From Prostheceraeus crozeri (taxonomy: Eukaryota > Platyhelminthes > Polycladida > Euryleptidae): DNA of 64,000 nucleotides. Below, piece after piece: positions 12,195 to 24,195 of this stretch. A program made the position numbers and the translations under genes. The stretch covers positions 45,474-109,473 of the forward strand of contig CAJQUW010009317.1 in assembly GCA_907163375.1 (NCBI GenBank), read 5' to 3'. The notes under the pieces are model-generated. The model made no database searches. It saw only the letters and a list, made by a program, of their open reading frames with translations, and was not told the origin of the DNA. How positions within the stretch are numbered: the first letter of the stretch is position 1; the number at the start of each line of letters is the position of its first letter.

Positions 12195-12960
12195 TGGAAT
12201 GAGCAAGAAGCAAATAGATTGACAGTAGCATCTAATCTTAAATCAGAATATGTGAAAAGATTGACAATTTTCTCGGAGCTAGCTGGTTTTTACAGTGATG
12301 AAGAATTACAGCTTCATGAAAACAAAAATGGAGAGATTTAGTCGAGAGAGAAGAAGCAATTAATCATGAAGTGTGGGAAAAGCAGAGCATATACCAGTTG
12401 ACAACTAGCTTAAAATTGCTAGATCTAACTTCACGCCTAATAACATGAGAGGCCTCGACACATTAATCGAGTACGAAACTTTGAGGTTAATGCCAACAAG
12501 CGATATAATAATCAAGTATATATAAATTTTAATACATGTAGAAATCATAGGTCTAATTTTGAGACCAGATTCAAGAATAATTGGAGGCTACATAATTCAT
12601 TTTGTCCTAAAGATAGGAGTAGAACATTACCCAATAAGAAAGATTATAGCAGAAACAATTTTAAAAACTTGATGATGAAGCATCCCAAAATTGCAATGTC
12701 TTTGACGAAAAATCTGATTCTTTTTATGCTGACGGATGTCTCTATTTTTAACTTTTCTTCTCATAAACTTGATGAGAATTCTAAGTGTCTTCTATCTAAA
12801 GGATAAATTCACACCTAATCCGAAAAGAAATTTAAATATATTGGAGGAAGACATTTTTGACTTTAATAGGAATATTCGGCTATTCGGACTACTTCAGCGT
12901 CAAGTGAAACTTTGGACAATTTAAATCTAAACTAATAAAACTAATTTTGCCCCACTGAAA
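12195..12960 (+). pseudogene. Penelope-like element, N-terminal region fragment
   Basis: Plus strand, decayed. The segment near 12785-12890 reads DKFTPNPKRNLNILEEDIFDFNRNIRL, which resembles the KFxPTP...DLExDLxxFxRxxRL region that precedes the reverse transcriptase in Neptune-type Penelope elements. Upstream (12220-12340) an open patch resembles further N-terminal sequence. RT is absent here. It may be part of the same family as the RT at 18389-19158. Confidence 0.55.
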
Positions 12961-13189
12961 GGAGAAAATATTCATTCAGACCCTCTAATTAACATAGTGA
13001 ACTCCAAATCTGAATCCTTAACCCTCATCAACCCGGCAAATCTATCTACCTATTCCGCCCACAAGACTACATATGTAGTTTTCGTATATTTTTATTGCTT
13101 CTTAATTGCTTAAAAGTGTTAATGTATATTTCAAATTAAAAATTCAAAACTCTGTATTTTGCTTCACAGAGGCGGTGAACGCATTGACA
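12961..13189. other. Short AT-rich stretch
   Basis: No gene recognised. Confidence 0.4.
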
Positions 13190-14660
13190 AATTCTATACA
13201 TATTTACACATGATATATATTACAGTCATTTACAATATTTAATACAAGAATTTAAAAAACGCTTCGTCTTGGCCTTAGGTCGCTTCAATGCACATTGATT
13301 TCTACACATCACTGCAGTTCGTTCATCAAGGAAAATTCTCAACGGATGGTCCTCAATTTTCAACACTTCTTTGAACAAATTAACACACTGCTTGTCGCCA
13401 ACTTCTAATAAAGACGAACACTTGAGGGCAGAGACCGAGTCACCAATAATTTTAAAGACTCTTCTCTCAAGTCGAAGAAGCTTGTTGCATAGATAGTCAG
13501 GGATATTACAAAATACCGGGTAAGCGTAAAGGAGAACAGATCTTATGTAAGTGAGCGCAATAAGCTTTGTAGATGATGTCTCCGTTGCAGCCAAACCGTT
13601 TCAGATTCAAAGTAAGAAAAATTCGTTTCGAAGCTTTGCGAAATATATAGTTGATGTGTTTATTTCATTTTGGATCACATGAAAATTGACATTCAAGAAT
13701 TTTCACATCAACAGCGCTTTTCATGGGAATGTCGTCCGATAATCTGACAGGCACTGTAGATACAGACTTCTTTGTGACCACATCCATCACATTACTCTTG
13801 CTAAGATTGACATTAATCTGAAGTTTGTCAGTCCAGCGGAGGACATTGTCAATTTCATTCTGGAGACGGTCATTGGATTGTGCACGTATGTAATGAATGA
13901 CAGTGAGATCATCGGCATATTTGCAAAAACATAAATTACTTTGTACGGGTGATAGAGAGTCCATGACAAGACAAAATAAGATAGGCCCTATCACACTTCC
14001 TTGCGCTACACCCCTTGAGATATGTTCCCACGATGAGTATGATCCATTCAGTTTTACACGTTGTTGCCTGCTCCTCAGGTAGCTGATTATCCAAGCTGTC
14101 AGTTCCATAGATTAATTTTAATCTAACACAAGCCTCAATGATCGATTGATGCGTAAGTCTATCGAAAGCTTTCGTTAAATCAATTGTAGCAACACGTATT
14201 ACTACAGAGGATTGATCCAAATACTTCAGCATGCTCAGGTAAATCAGATTCAAGGCATTCGTCGCTCCTTTACCAGGTCCTGGTAGATAGGCAAATTGAT
14301 TTCCGCACTACTTCTCACTTATAGCAGGTATCAGCCATTTCTTACAGACAAGTTTTTCCAATACTTTAGACTATAATGGTAATAATGATATAGGCCTGTA
14401 GTCACGTATATCAGTCAACACACGGACTTTGGGAACAGGGATAACATCTGCTTTTTTTAATATTACTGGTACACATCCATTCTCGAGGCTTTTGTTGAAG
14501 AGCATTGTAATAGCCGGCGCAAGAGCCGCTGCACCATCTCGAAATACCCAAAAAGGAATACCATCTGGTCCACACGATTTACGTTTCACCTGTTGCAACT
14601 GAAACTCAACTTCTTCTACACTGAGATGAAAGCTTTGACGCGGGAGACATTGATACATAG
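13190..14660 (-). mobile_element. LINE reverse-transcriptase relic
   Basis: A 5'-truncated non-LTR retrotransposon on the minus strand. From high to low coordinates it shows SCGPDGIPFWVFRDGA...PVPK...DIRDYRPISLLPL (RT start, 14371-14658); then IDLTKAFDRLTHQSI (first catalytic aspartate); GVAQGSVIGPILFCLVMD and CKYADDLTVI (catalytic YADD, 13665-14108); and a thumb/C-terminal piece with LTYIRSVLLYAYPVFCNIP...LRLERRVFKIIG (13226-13594). These lie in different frames, so at least three frame breaks have accumulated. The motif style fits the CR1/L2/Jockey group. It ends near 13190 without a clear tail. Confidence 0.85.
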
Positions 14661-16725
14661 ATATATCATATACATAATATAATATACATTGATATCCTTG
14701 ATATATCAGCTCAGATTCTTATCATATGCATGTTGATCACTTGCAACGTAGGCCTACTGTTGTATTGATTACTCAATTATATGAAATTCATCTAAAATTG
14801 AAAAAGCCAAATGTAAACTTTAATTAAATTGTAAGAGAGAAATATCCGGAATCTGAGATACTATAGGTTTGACCCATCAACAACAAGTTTTGTCCCTTCA
14901 AGATTGACAAGAAGATAGTCGAGAAGAATTTGCGTCATCGCGGATTCAAGTGCATTTTTGTCGGTATGAATGCATAAACTCCTCTTCTTTACCAAATCTA
15001 CTGCAAAATTTTCGTTTCAAATGCAAATTGAAACAATGACAGTAATAAAGATGCAGACTTCTCTTTAGTATTTTAACCTGCTGAGGTACAGACATTAAAA
15101 GATAACTGACAATCCCGGCACATAAAAAAGCCTGCGTCATTCTTCTTTTTTTCAAAATGACTGGTCTTTTTCGAAAGACTTCACGGCTGTCGAATGCTCT
15201 GCATTTTCAACTTGATAGAGGGGTGGGGAATGAAATCGGATGCTTAACTGATTAGTTGCAGTTGGATTTGCATAACAGGTCCTACAGAATTGGCACAGCT
15301 GGACTTTGTCAGTTGCGCTCGTGTAGATAATAAGACGAGCTACGCGAGATGAGCTGAGAAGATACTGAAGTGAGTGACCGATGTGCATCCTCGCGGGGCA
15401 AAAATAATTAAAGCGTTGGACTAAGCTGATTCACCAATTATCATTTTTATCTATGAATCGATTACCGATTTTCTGATAAACTTTTCTGATGCTAGTTGCT
15501 ACATTCAATAATAGCTAATCGTTTCCGTCTTGAAATCAATACTCCAATAACATTTAATGAAGCTCTCATCAACAATAAATCCCAGAAAAACATAAAACAT
15601 ATCGATTATGAGATTTATCGATATATGTGTAATGGCTCCTAATCCATGGAAGAAAGCATGCCAAAACATCTTTATTGTTATCAAGAAGATAGACATTTTA
15701 ATGTTGTCCACGCTATTTGTTCAAGTCCTTACTTGTTGGTTGCTACTTGCCTCTTTGTTTCATGTCTGCTGCTGTAGATCGCCATTGATTAGGTTGAATT
15801 TGCGCTAGATTTTGTCTTTTATGCTGTTGATATGGCAATTTGCATTTGAAGCGGGAACACTTCACCTCATTTCGGTAATTCTGCTGTTGGAATGTCATGT
15901 TATGTATCTCACAGTTTTGTACCTAGAAGATGATACATGGCATTTTCGAATTCCACTTGGTGTAGGCCTATTCAAGTCTGTTTGAAACAACATATTTCAG
16001 ACGGCGTTGCAATGGTGAACAGCTACTCTAGATTGTACATAAACATTATTGGTATTTTTGTAGACAACTTCAACCAACAGCTCTACAGCTGTTGATTGAT
16101 GAAACACTCTCATTTCCATTATGAGAGTGAGTGGCCAATAATGAAAACATTAAAGAAGCATTCAAGATTGTATCGAGCACTGTTCATAGCACTGTGCAAA
16201 AAGCACTAGAACGAGAAAGATTTAGAATTTCCCTAATAAAGATTTCGACTTTGTGAGATATTCAAATATGCATATGTAGAGGTAAATCACTATTGTTTGT
16301 AAATTTCGCATATTTTCCATATTAGTCACATTGACGGTGAAGCATTGTATGCAGTGTAATATCGAGAAATCCGATAAATAATGAGCTATACATGTATCTT
16401 CTTCAAATAATGGCCTATGATCATTTTTAGCCAAGAATAGGTCAGCAATTGCGAAATCAAATACGATAAATAGATCAAACACAGTCAAACTGCAAGATTA
16501 GGGAAGAAATCAACCTGTCCGTATACTAATGGCCATGGCTAATACATACGGTATATAGAATCTGATCAAATTGGAGGAGTTCAAGATCGCGCTATCAAAA
16601 TTATATACGGATCCTCGGGCTGCAAATGTCCTAAATTAATTCCTCTTCAATAGGCCTAACGTCGACTGAAAATGGGTTTCCCATTACTCAATAAACTTGT
16701 CACAGACAAGGTCCATCCCCTGTAT
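14661..16725. other. Tetraspanin intron, no gene recognised
   Basis: Two kilobases with only short chance reading frames. Several copies of the octamer aggcctac occur here and elsewhere in the window. No repeat family recognised. Confidence 0.4.
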
Positions 16726-17496
16726 CAGGGATGCGGAGTCCTATCATTTTGATAGGACTCCGACTCCGGGGTTTGATAGGACTCCGACTCCGGGTGGCAA
16801 ATACATATAGCCTAGTTTTTTAAAATAACTGGTAACCTACATTATAGATCATTGTAGGCTTACCTGAATCTATCTTTAGTGATCATTGCTGTATCAATTA
16901 TCAATCATTTTCGATGAAGGTTTATCAAATGTGGCTTTAAGTTGTATACGACTCGGCTCTCCCACCCTGTTGATGTGTGCTTCACACGGTTTTTCTCCAG
17001 TCTCTACCAGGCAGGAAAATGCCCCATCCTTCTCCAAAAAAAATGAGTACACTTCTGATTTTAATATGCGCTTTAGAGGAGTAATCACACACGTTTAACG
17101 TGAGGGTAAGAGGTAATGTTCTCAAATAAACTAGCATTTCGTTTTTGTCTCTGATGTGACCTTTGGTGCGCAGGTGTGATCGAGGCTAGGAAGCTTTGTC
17201 TTCTCTATTAAATCACCGAGTGAAAAGACAATCCCTTTTTCGCTATCACGGTTCATTCCCTCAACTATTACAAGCTTTGCATGTAGAAGTGTCTCTGTAC
17301 TTTTGTTTGACGGAGAAAGTTGACATCAAAACAGTGATCGCTCTGCACGAGGATATACAATTTGTTTGTATTATATTTCGGGTCTAGTTAAAGGCCGGAG
17401 TCTGGAGTCCTATCATTTGATAGGACTCCGACTCCGACATCGACTCCAGCAAAAATGATAAGACTCCAGGACTCCGTCTCCGACTCCGCATCCCTG
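16726..17496. mobile_element. Non-autonomous hAT-like transposon with perfect 8-bp TSD
   Basis: The termini are CAGGGATGCGGAGTC and its inverse GACTCCGCATCCCTG. The flanks carry a perfect 8-bp duplication, ccctgtat (16718-16725 and 17497-17504). Both features fit hAT elements. Subterminal regions contain repeated ggagtcctatcatttgatag/gactccgactccg palindromes on both sides. The 0.77-kb interior has a minus-strand open stretch (16894-17088) reading FFLEKDGAFSCLVETGEKP that might be a worn BED-type zinc finger, but no transposase. Confidence 0.85.
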
Positions 17497-17504
17497 CCCT
17501 GTAT

Positions 17505-18388
17505 TATTTGCACCCAGAACTGAGCATTTATTCAAATACACACCACAGAATAATAAGGATTTCGGTATTAATTCGACTGAAGGCCATTCCCCGCAGCCAT
17601 GATACGAGTTGCTAGCAGTGGATTTTCTCGAATTCATGTGACTTTGATTTTGTTATTTTGATTTTTAACTTCATCGTGTGTTCAATTGAAATTTTGATAC
17701 CTCACTATTCGCAATGTCTAGGCAATGCGACTATTAAATGAACATGTACGGTTTCTATAATCATTATAAACATGGTATAAAATTCAATGAGGCCGGCTTC
17801 TATACAGCTAAAGCCAGCACGAAGCTTTGTAGGGGAAAAGGTCGTTGTGGGTTTTACATAATAGATCATTTGGTGTTGTTTACAAATTATGCACGTAGCA
17901 TACACCTATCACTAACTGTCTGTCGAATCATATATCCTGTCTGTCACAACTAGCCTGGTCTAAAAAATCTCAAAATTGGAATGAAGTTCACACAAAGAGA
18001 AATAGAGAAATTGGAATGAAATTCAATCTACATTTGCTACATGGGTAACTTGTTCAGTGTTCGCTAGCGATGTTAACATTCAACGAATATGAAGAACCGA
18101 AGCTAGGTTATCACCAGAATCTGCCGTCGTACAGGATATCAGAATGCAAAATTCAGGAAAAGTAATACCAGGCCTCGATCTTAGCACCTTCCAGCCGATT
18201 AGCCTCATGCGAACGGATCGCGGCTGTCCCATGCGACTGAATGCAAAAGCACAAAAATATGACATGTTGTTCTGACTAAAAATTACAGCAGACGCAATCG
18301 CAGTTTATAGAACAGTTAGAAAAATGATAAGATAACTAATACTTCAATATACAAATTTTTTTATACAAATACTTTAATCAAAATCCTG
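17505..18388. other. Tetraspanin intron, no element recognised
   Basis: No coding region recognised apart from short chance frames. Confidence 0.4.
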
Positions 18389-19158
18389 ATGGACGAGCTT
18401 GGTTTTAACATAGATTCTTCCACTGCAGTATGCAATGCAACTTATCAACCTGAGCTTATTTCTGAAAAGGAAGTCCTCACTAGACACGTTAAAGATATGA
18501 AATCAAACTTTAATATTAATGTTAGTGACAAGGACCTTAAACTACCAAAACTTTTCTGGATTCCAAAATTGCATAAAAATCCTTATAAGTTTAGATATAT
18601 TGCCGGAGCCAGAAATTGTACAACTAAAAAGTTATCGGTGAATATCAACAAAGGTCTGAAAGTGATAAGAGAAAATTTCCATAGATACTGTGAGTCAATC
18701 AGGAGTAATACTGGTTATTCTTATTTTTGGAGTGTAGCCTCGACTCAAGATTTTTTGAGGGTTATTTCTAACGTGAACGTCCACTCTATGCAAGTTTTTG
18801 ACTTCTCTACTCTTTATACAAACTTAGATCAAGGTGCTATCAAGAATAATATTTTTTCCATCCTTGATCTCACATTCAATTCCACTAATCGTAGATACTT
18901 GTGTGTAGGATATGAGAAGTCGTTTTTCTCCAAAATCAAATATAAGGGGTATTCTTGTTATGACGTGGACTCTTTTAAGAAGGCTATTGATTTTATAGTG
19001 TCTGAAGTCTACATTTCTTTTTCCGGTTATGTGTTCAGACAAATTCGAGGAGTAGCAATGGGAGGGAATTGCAGACCTTTACTTGCCGACTTGTTTCTGT
19101 TAAATTGCGAATTTGCTTTTATGAAACAATTGGTTAAAAATAAAAAGTTGACTAGCTA
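18389..19158 (+). pseudogene. Neptune-type Penelope-like reverse transcriptase, 5' part
   Basis: Plus strand, open for about 256 residues before the nested insertion. It shows LPKLFWIPKLHKNPYKFRYI, AGARNCTTKKLS, the first catalytic block VFDFSTLYTNL, and the RQIRGVAMGGNCRPLLADLF block: Penelope-like reverse transcriptase motifs of the Neptune type rather than of the nested element. The RT is interrupted at 19158 by the younger Penelope insertion; its YIDD portion resumes at 24917. The open frame after 19158 is chance reading into the nested element. Confidence 0.85.
19148..19158. repeat. Target-site duplication, left (ttgactagcta)
   Basis: Eleven bases, ttgactagcta, repeated at 24906-24916 on the other side of the nested Penelope cluster and lying inside the interrupted reverse-transcriptase gene. 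Confidence 0.85.
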
Positions 19159-19184
19159 TCAATCCGGCAGGGTGTCAAGTTACA

Positions 19185-21500
19185 TCACCGTTGGATATTT
19201 TCCCCCGCCTCCTGTGATGAGCGGTCAGCAAACGCGGTGAGGGGCGATGATTGTTCCTGTCTATTGTCACAGGTGGGTCGGTCTGTTGACAAAAATCTTA
19301 GCGTGCGGTTTCCCATGCAGCCATTCATCAGGTTGCTTTCTTTGGCGATATGAAATGCCTCTAATGCTAGGCGCGTACGATTGCACTTTTCTTTCCCTAG
19401 GATCATCCATTTGATTGTGTGGTCGTTGTTTGTGCCATGCTGCTGAAGATGCTGGTGGACATGCGATGAGGGGGAATTCAAATGTTCTAATATTCGAGAA
19501 CGGGCAGTTCTCTCACTCTGTCCGATGTACACTGCTTTGCAAGTTGGGTGGGAACACATGATTTTGTACACAATATGCTTAGTAAAGCACACTCCTTTTG
19601 AAATAGATGTCTCGCAGGCTAGGCATTGTTTGGGGCAATTTTGCACTTCCTTCTTTGGTCTCAAACTTCTTGACAGGGGAGGCTCGGTAGTGTAGATAAT
19701 GCGGATGTCGTCGTGTAAATCAGTCTCTCTGAGTATTTTGCTCATTTGTCTTCTCTGCCTCTCGTTAAAGTAGGGAATTTTTAGGTAGGTAGTCGGTGGG
19801 CTTCTCTTTGTTTCGCTTGCGTTTCTATTTTTGACTGATAGGATGTTGTTGTCAATGAAGTTCTCAGGATAGCCGTTTCTCCTGAACGCGTCTTTCATCT
19901 CTGATAGTGCTTCATCGGCATTCATGGGACTGGTATTTCTGAGGGTGCGATGAGTCTCTGCTGTGACGAGGTTGCGCTTTCTGCTTGCGGGTACGGTAGC
20001 TCCATACGGTAGACATGCTCCACTGTGGGATGGCTTTACGTATTTCTTGTAGGTAACTTGACCATTTTCTATTCGTACCTTGGTATCGAGAAACGGTAAT
20101 TCATTTTCTTCTGGTGCTTCGTAGGTGAATGTGATGTTGGGATCCACTACATTTGCGTAACTGAGTAGTTCTGTTACGTCCAATACTGACGTTCCTATGA
20201 AGAAGACATCGTCTAGATACCGTCTCCAGAAGATAATGCTCGGGAAACGTCTCAGTATTTTCCTCTCCAATTGGTCCATGAAGATCGTCGCCAGTGGTGG
20301 AGCGGCACAGTTCCCCATGGCTATGCCTGTCTTTTGCTGTCTGAATTCACCGCTCAACAGGTACCGATCTTCGTAGAGACAAAGCCGCAGGAGTTCTTCG
20401 AAGTGCTCTGGTTCCAAATCAGGGAATATAGAGTCCTGTCTATTTACGGCTTGAAAGTTTGTCGCCACTGATATCAGTCCAGGAGTTGCCTCACCGTCTT
20501 CTAATGGTATGCTCCCGTAGAGATTGGAGACATCTAATGACCCAAAATGACATTGTTTTGGAATTTCCAATTCTTTGATCGCGTTGATGAAGTCCATTGT
20601 TGAGGACAGATGGTTCGGAACGTACTTCTTGATCATTGGCTGCAAGTTTTTGGATAGAAGCTGTGCCAGGGGCCTGACGATAGAGCTTTCACTTGCGATG
20701 ATTGGTCTTCCTTTCAGTGGTCCAGCCTTGTGATCTTTGGGCAGGGCGTGGGGTGTACTTGGAAGCGGCTCCGAAGATTTGCACCTTTCGATTAAGGCTT
20801 TCGTTCTGCTGGTCGGATATTGAGCGGCTATCTTCGTTAAATTACCATTGTACTTGATTTGTCGTGACGTTGGGAGAATTGTCCTTGAAGCTTGGTCATC
20901 AGCATTGAGGGAATTTCGCACTAAAGTGGAGTAGTCTTCCCGGTTAAGGCACACCAATTTCTTTGTTTTGTCGGATTGCATAATCGCCACATCCTTCTCT
21001 TTGATACCTTTAATTGTTTGCTGCTCCTTTGAACTTTTGGGCATTGTTGAGATTGTACTTGACGTGATGCGGTCGGTGGCGCTGAGGAACTCTGTAAATT
21101 GTGCAGAGTCAGCGAGACGCGGATTTCGCCATCGCATTCTCTCGTAACAAGCTTGTAACTCCGCCTTGTAGTGGAAAATTCGGTTTTCACTGGGTCTCGA
21201 AGGTTGCGGAACGTATGCGGGTCCTTTGGAGAGCAGCGTTTGTTCTTCAGCCGTGAAGATAACTTCCGTTAAGTTCGTGAAATCGTCGAGTTTCTCCACT
21301 CGGTCTTCGTTTGCTACCTCACCCAGGATGTTCGTTAACTTTCTTCTCTTCGTCTGCCTTAGTTGGTAAGCGTAATTCTTGAGGATCTTGTAGTCTGCTT
21401 CCGTCAAAGGTGTCGTGGTTCCCCTCTCCATTATCTCGCGTTGTTTATAGAGGCTGTTTATCGCGCATTGCATCCATTGTCTCGAATGTTTTTTCACCAA
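19185..21500 (-). CDS. Penelope reverse transcriptase with C-terminal GIY-YIG nuclease (inverted copy)
   Basis: Minus strand, 771 residues uninterrupted. The N-terminal ~200 residues are helical and unassigned. RT motifs follow: ALPKDHKAGPLKGRPIIAS (about 250-270), FGSLDVSNLYGSIP (first catalytic Asp, about 315), GIAMGNCAAPPLATIFMDQL (about 395) and the catalytic FWRRYLDDVFFIG (about 430). The C-terminal nuclease has VYKIMC...KAVYIGQSERT (about 650-670), the GIY-YIG signature. It copies RNA at chromosomal ends or nicks without an LTR integrase. Compared with the direct copy, about 70 N-terminal residues are missing because the copy is 5'-truncated at about 21607; the start used here is the first Met. 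Otherwise it is open throughout. Confidence 0.9.
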   Translation of the reverse strand: MVKKHSRQWMQCAINSLYKQREIMERGTTTPLTEADYKILKNYAYQLRQTKRRKLTNILGEVANEDRVEKLDDFTNLTEVIFTAEEQTLLSKGPAYVPQPSRPSENRIFHYKAELQACYERMRWRNPRLADSAQFTEFLSATDRITSSTISTMPKSSKEQQTIKGIKEKDVAIMQSDKTKKLVCLNREDYSTLVRNSLNADDQASRTILPTSRQIKYNGNLTKIAAQYPTSRTKALIERCKSSEPLPSTPHALPKDHKAGPLKGRPIIASESSIVRPLAQLLSKNLQPMIKKYVPNHLSSTMDFINAIKELEIPKQCHFGSLDVSNLYGSIPLEDGEATPGLISVATNFQAVNRQDSIFPDLEPEHFEELLRLCLYEDRYLLSGEFRQQKTGIAMGNCAAPPLATIFMDQLERKILRRFPSIIFWRRYLDDVFFIGTSVLDVTELLSYANVVDPNITFTYEAPEENELPFLDTKVRIENGQVTYKKYVKPSHSGACLPYGATVPASRKRNLVTAETHRTLRNTSPMNADEALSEMKDAFRRNGYPENFIDNNILSVKNRNASETKRSPPTTYLKIPYFNERQRRQMSKILRETDLHDDIRIIYTTEPPLSRSLRPKKEVQNCPKQCLACETSISKGVCFTKHIVYKIMCSHPTCKAVYIGQSERTARSRILEHLNSPSSHVHQHLQQHGTNNDHTIKWMILGKEKCNRTRLALEAFHIAKESNLMNGCMGNRTLRFLSTDRPTCDNRQEQSSPLTAFADRSSQEAGENIQR

Positions 21501-21607
21501 GATTTCACTTTCATCTCTGCTTCCTTCGATTGTATGTATGATCTTGTTTGCTGTAAGGAGTCCTCTCGGGATTATCGCTCGTCTTCTGCATTCTCTCAGG
21601 ACAGAGT

Positions 21608-22183
21608 GACAGAGTGAGAGAACTGCCCGTTCTCGAATATTAGAACATTTGAATTCCCCCTCATCGCATGTCCACCAGCATCTTCAGCAGCATGGCACAA
21701 ACAACGACCACACAATCAAATGGATGATCCTAGGGAAAGAAAAGTGCAATCGTACGCGCCTAGCATTAGAGGCATTTCATATCGCCAAAGAAAGCAACCT
21801 GATGAATGGCTGCATGGGAAACCGCACGCTAAGATTTTTGTCAACAGACCGACCCACCTGTGACAATAGACAGGAACAATCATCGCCCCTCACCGCGTTT
21901 GCTGACCGCTCATCACAGGAGGCGGGGGAAAATATCCAACGGTGATGTAACTTGACACCCTGCCGGATTGATGGCATCAGAGAATCTTCCTAATTGTGAA
22001 GTGACAATCTTTCTTATAAAAGCTCTTGTTATTCATGCCTTCATCAAATGTGAGAGTCTGACGAAGATTAAATCGAAAATTTACTCAACAGAGTATTTTT
22101 ATTTTATACCCGCAAGGCTATTAGCACAAATCAACTCCATTATTCAAACTCGGGTATGGCCAACGTATTTAGAAATTTATTGA
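21608..22183 (+). repeat. Penelope direct repeat (pseudo-LTR), left
   Basis: 576 bp nearly identical to 24334-24909. Contains the 3' part of the GIY-YIG reading frame, the short 3' tail ending ...gccggattgat, and then the 5' leader of the next unit. The leader carries a hammerhead-like CTGACGA...GAAA core near 22057-22079. Confidence 0.9.
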
Positions 22184-24195
22184 TCAATGACTATGGCGAA
22201 CGCAATCACACTCTGATAAGAGCATGTAAACTCGAGAAAATAAACAGTCATCTAAGTTTCCTGAGAGAATGCAGACGAGCGATAATCCCGAGAGGACTCC
22301 TTACAGCAAACAAGATCATACATACAATCGAAGGAAGCAGAGATGAAAGTGAAATCTTGGTGAAAAAACATTCGAGACAATGGATGCAATGCGCGATAAA
22401 CAGCCTCTATAAACAACGCGAGATAATGGAGAGGGGAACCACGACACCTTTGACGGAAGCAGACTACAAGATCCTCAAGAATTACGCTTACCAACTAAGG
22501 CAGACGAAGAGAAGAAAGTTAACGAACATCCTGGGTGAGGTAGCAAACGAAGACCGAGTGGAGAAACTCGACGCTTTCACGAACTTAACGGAAGTTATCT
22601 TCACGGCTGAAGAACAAACGCTGCTCTCCAAAGGACCCGCATACGTTCCGCAACCTTCGAGACCCAGTGAAAACCGAATTTTCCACTACAAGGCGGAGTT
22701 ACAAGCTTGTTACGAGAGAATGCGATGGCGAAATCCGCGTCTCGCTGACTCTGCACAATTTACAGAGTTCCTCAGCGCCACCGACCGCATCACGTCAAGT
22801 ACAATCTCAACAATGCCCAAAAGTTCAAAGGAGCAGCAAACAATTAAAGGTATCAAAGAGAAGGATGTGGCGATTATGCAATCCGACAAAACAAAGAAAT
22901 TGGTGTGCCTTAACCGGGAAGACTACTCCACTTTAGTGCGAAATTCCCTCAATGCTGATGACCAAGCTTCAAGGACAATTCTCCCAACGTCACGACAAAT
23001 CAAGTACAATGGTAATTTAACGAAGATAGCCGCTCAATATCCGACCAGCAGAACGAAAGCCTTAATCGAAAGGTGCAAATCTTCGGAGCCGCTTCCAAGT
23101 ACACCCCACGCCCTGCCCAAAGATCACAAGGCTGGACCACTGAAAGGAAGACCAATCATCGCAAGTGAAAGCTCTATCGTCAGGCCCCTGGCACAGCTTC
23201 TATCCAAAAACTTGCAGCCAATGATCAAGAAGTACGTTCCGAACCATCTGTCCTCAACAATGGACTTCATCAACGCGATCAAAGAATTGGAAATTCCAAA
23301 ACAATGTCATTTTGGGTCATTAGATGTCTCCAATCTCTACGGGAGCATACCATTAGAAGACGGTGAGGCAACTCCTGGACTGATATCAGTGGCGACAAAC
23401 TTTCAAGCCGTAAATAGACAGGACTCTATATTCCCTGATTTGGAACCAGAGCACTTCGAAGAACTCCTGCGGCTTTGTCTCTACGAAGATCGGTACCTGT
23501 TGAGCGGTGAATTCAGACAGCAAAAGACAGGCATAGCCATGGGGAACTGTGCCGCTCCACCACTGGCGACGATCTTCATGGACCAATTGGAGAGGAAAAT
23601 ACTGAGACGTTTCCCGAGCATTATCTTCTGGAGACGGTATCTAGACGATGTCTTCTTCATAGGAACGTCAGTATTGGACGTAACAGAACTACTCAGTTAC
23701 GCAAATGTAGTGGATCCCAACATCACATTCACCTACGAAGCACCAGAAGAAAATGAATTACCGTTTCTCGATACCAAGGTACGAATAGAAAATGGTCAAG
23801 TTACCTACAAGAAATATGTAAAGTCATCCCACAGTGGAGCATGTCTAGCGTATGGAGCTACCGTACCCGCAAGCAGAAAGCGCAACCTTGTCACAGCAGA
23901 GATTCATCGCACCCTCAGAAATACCAGTCCCATGAATGCCGATGAAGCGCTATCAAAGATGAAGGACGCGTTCAGGAGAAACGGCTATCCTGAGAACTTC
24001 ATTGATAACAACATCCTATCAGTCAAAAATAGAAACGCAAGCGAAACAAAGAGAAGCCCACCGACTACCTACCTAAAAATTCCCTACTTTAACGAGAGGC
24101 AGAGAAGACAAATGAGCAAAATACTCAGAGAGACTGATTTACACGACGACATCCGCATTATCTACACTACCGAGCCTCCCTGTCAAGAAGTTTGA
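22156..24195 (+). CDS. Penelope reverse transcriptase (direct copy), main segment
   Basis: Plus strand, 679 residues. It starts MANVFRNLLINDYGERNHTL just inside the pseudo-LTR and so includes the N-terminal 70 residues missing from the inverted copy. RT motifs are the same (DHKAGPLKGRPIIAS, LDVSNLYGSIP, GIAMGNCAAPPLATIF, YLDDVFFIG). The reading frame ends before the nuclease, which follows as a separate open segment at 24192-24671; the copy therefore has about one break. A few residues differ from the inverted copy. Confidence 0.85.
   Translation: MANVFRNLLINDYGERNHTLIRACKLEKINSHLSFLRECRRAIIPRGLLTANKIIHTIEGSRDESEILVKKHSRQWMQCAINSLYKQREIMERGTTTPLTEADYKILKNYAYQLRQTKRRKLTNILGEVANEDRVEKLDAFTNLTEVIFTAEEQTLLSKGPAYVPQPSRPSENRIFHYKAELQACYERMRWRNPRLADSAQFTEFLSATDRITSSTISTMPKSSKEQQTIKGIKEKDVAIMQSDKTKKLVCLNREDYSTLVRNSLNADDQASRTILPTSRQIKYNGNLTKIAAQYPTSRTKALIERCKSSEPLPSTPHALPKDHKAGPLKGRPIIASESSIVRPLAQLLSKNLQPMIKKYVPNHLSSTMDFINAIKELEIPKQCHFGSLDVSNLYGSIPLEDGEATPGLISVATNFQAVNRQDSIFPDLEPEHFEELLRLCLYEDRYLLSGEFRQQKTGIAMGNCAAPPLATIFMDQLERKILRRFPSIIFWRRYLDDVFFIGTSVLDVTELLSYANVVDPNITFTYEAPEENELPFLDTKVRIENGQVTYKKYVKSSHSGACLAYGATVPASRKRNLVTAEIHRTLRNTSPMNADEALSKMKDAFRRNGYPENFIDNNILSVKNRNASETKRSPPTTYLKIPYFNERQRRQMSKILRETDLHDDIRIIYTTEPPCQEV

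Noticed and set aside
21649-21945. Separate GIY-YIG gene
   Set aside because: It is the 3' part of the Penelope gene within the left 576-bp repeat, a 5'-truncated tail.
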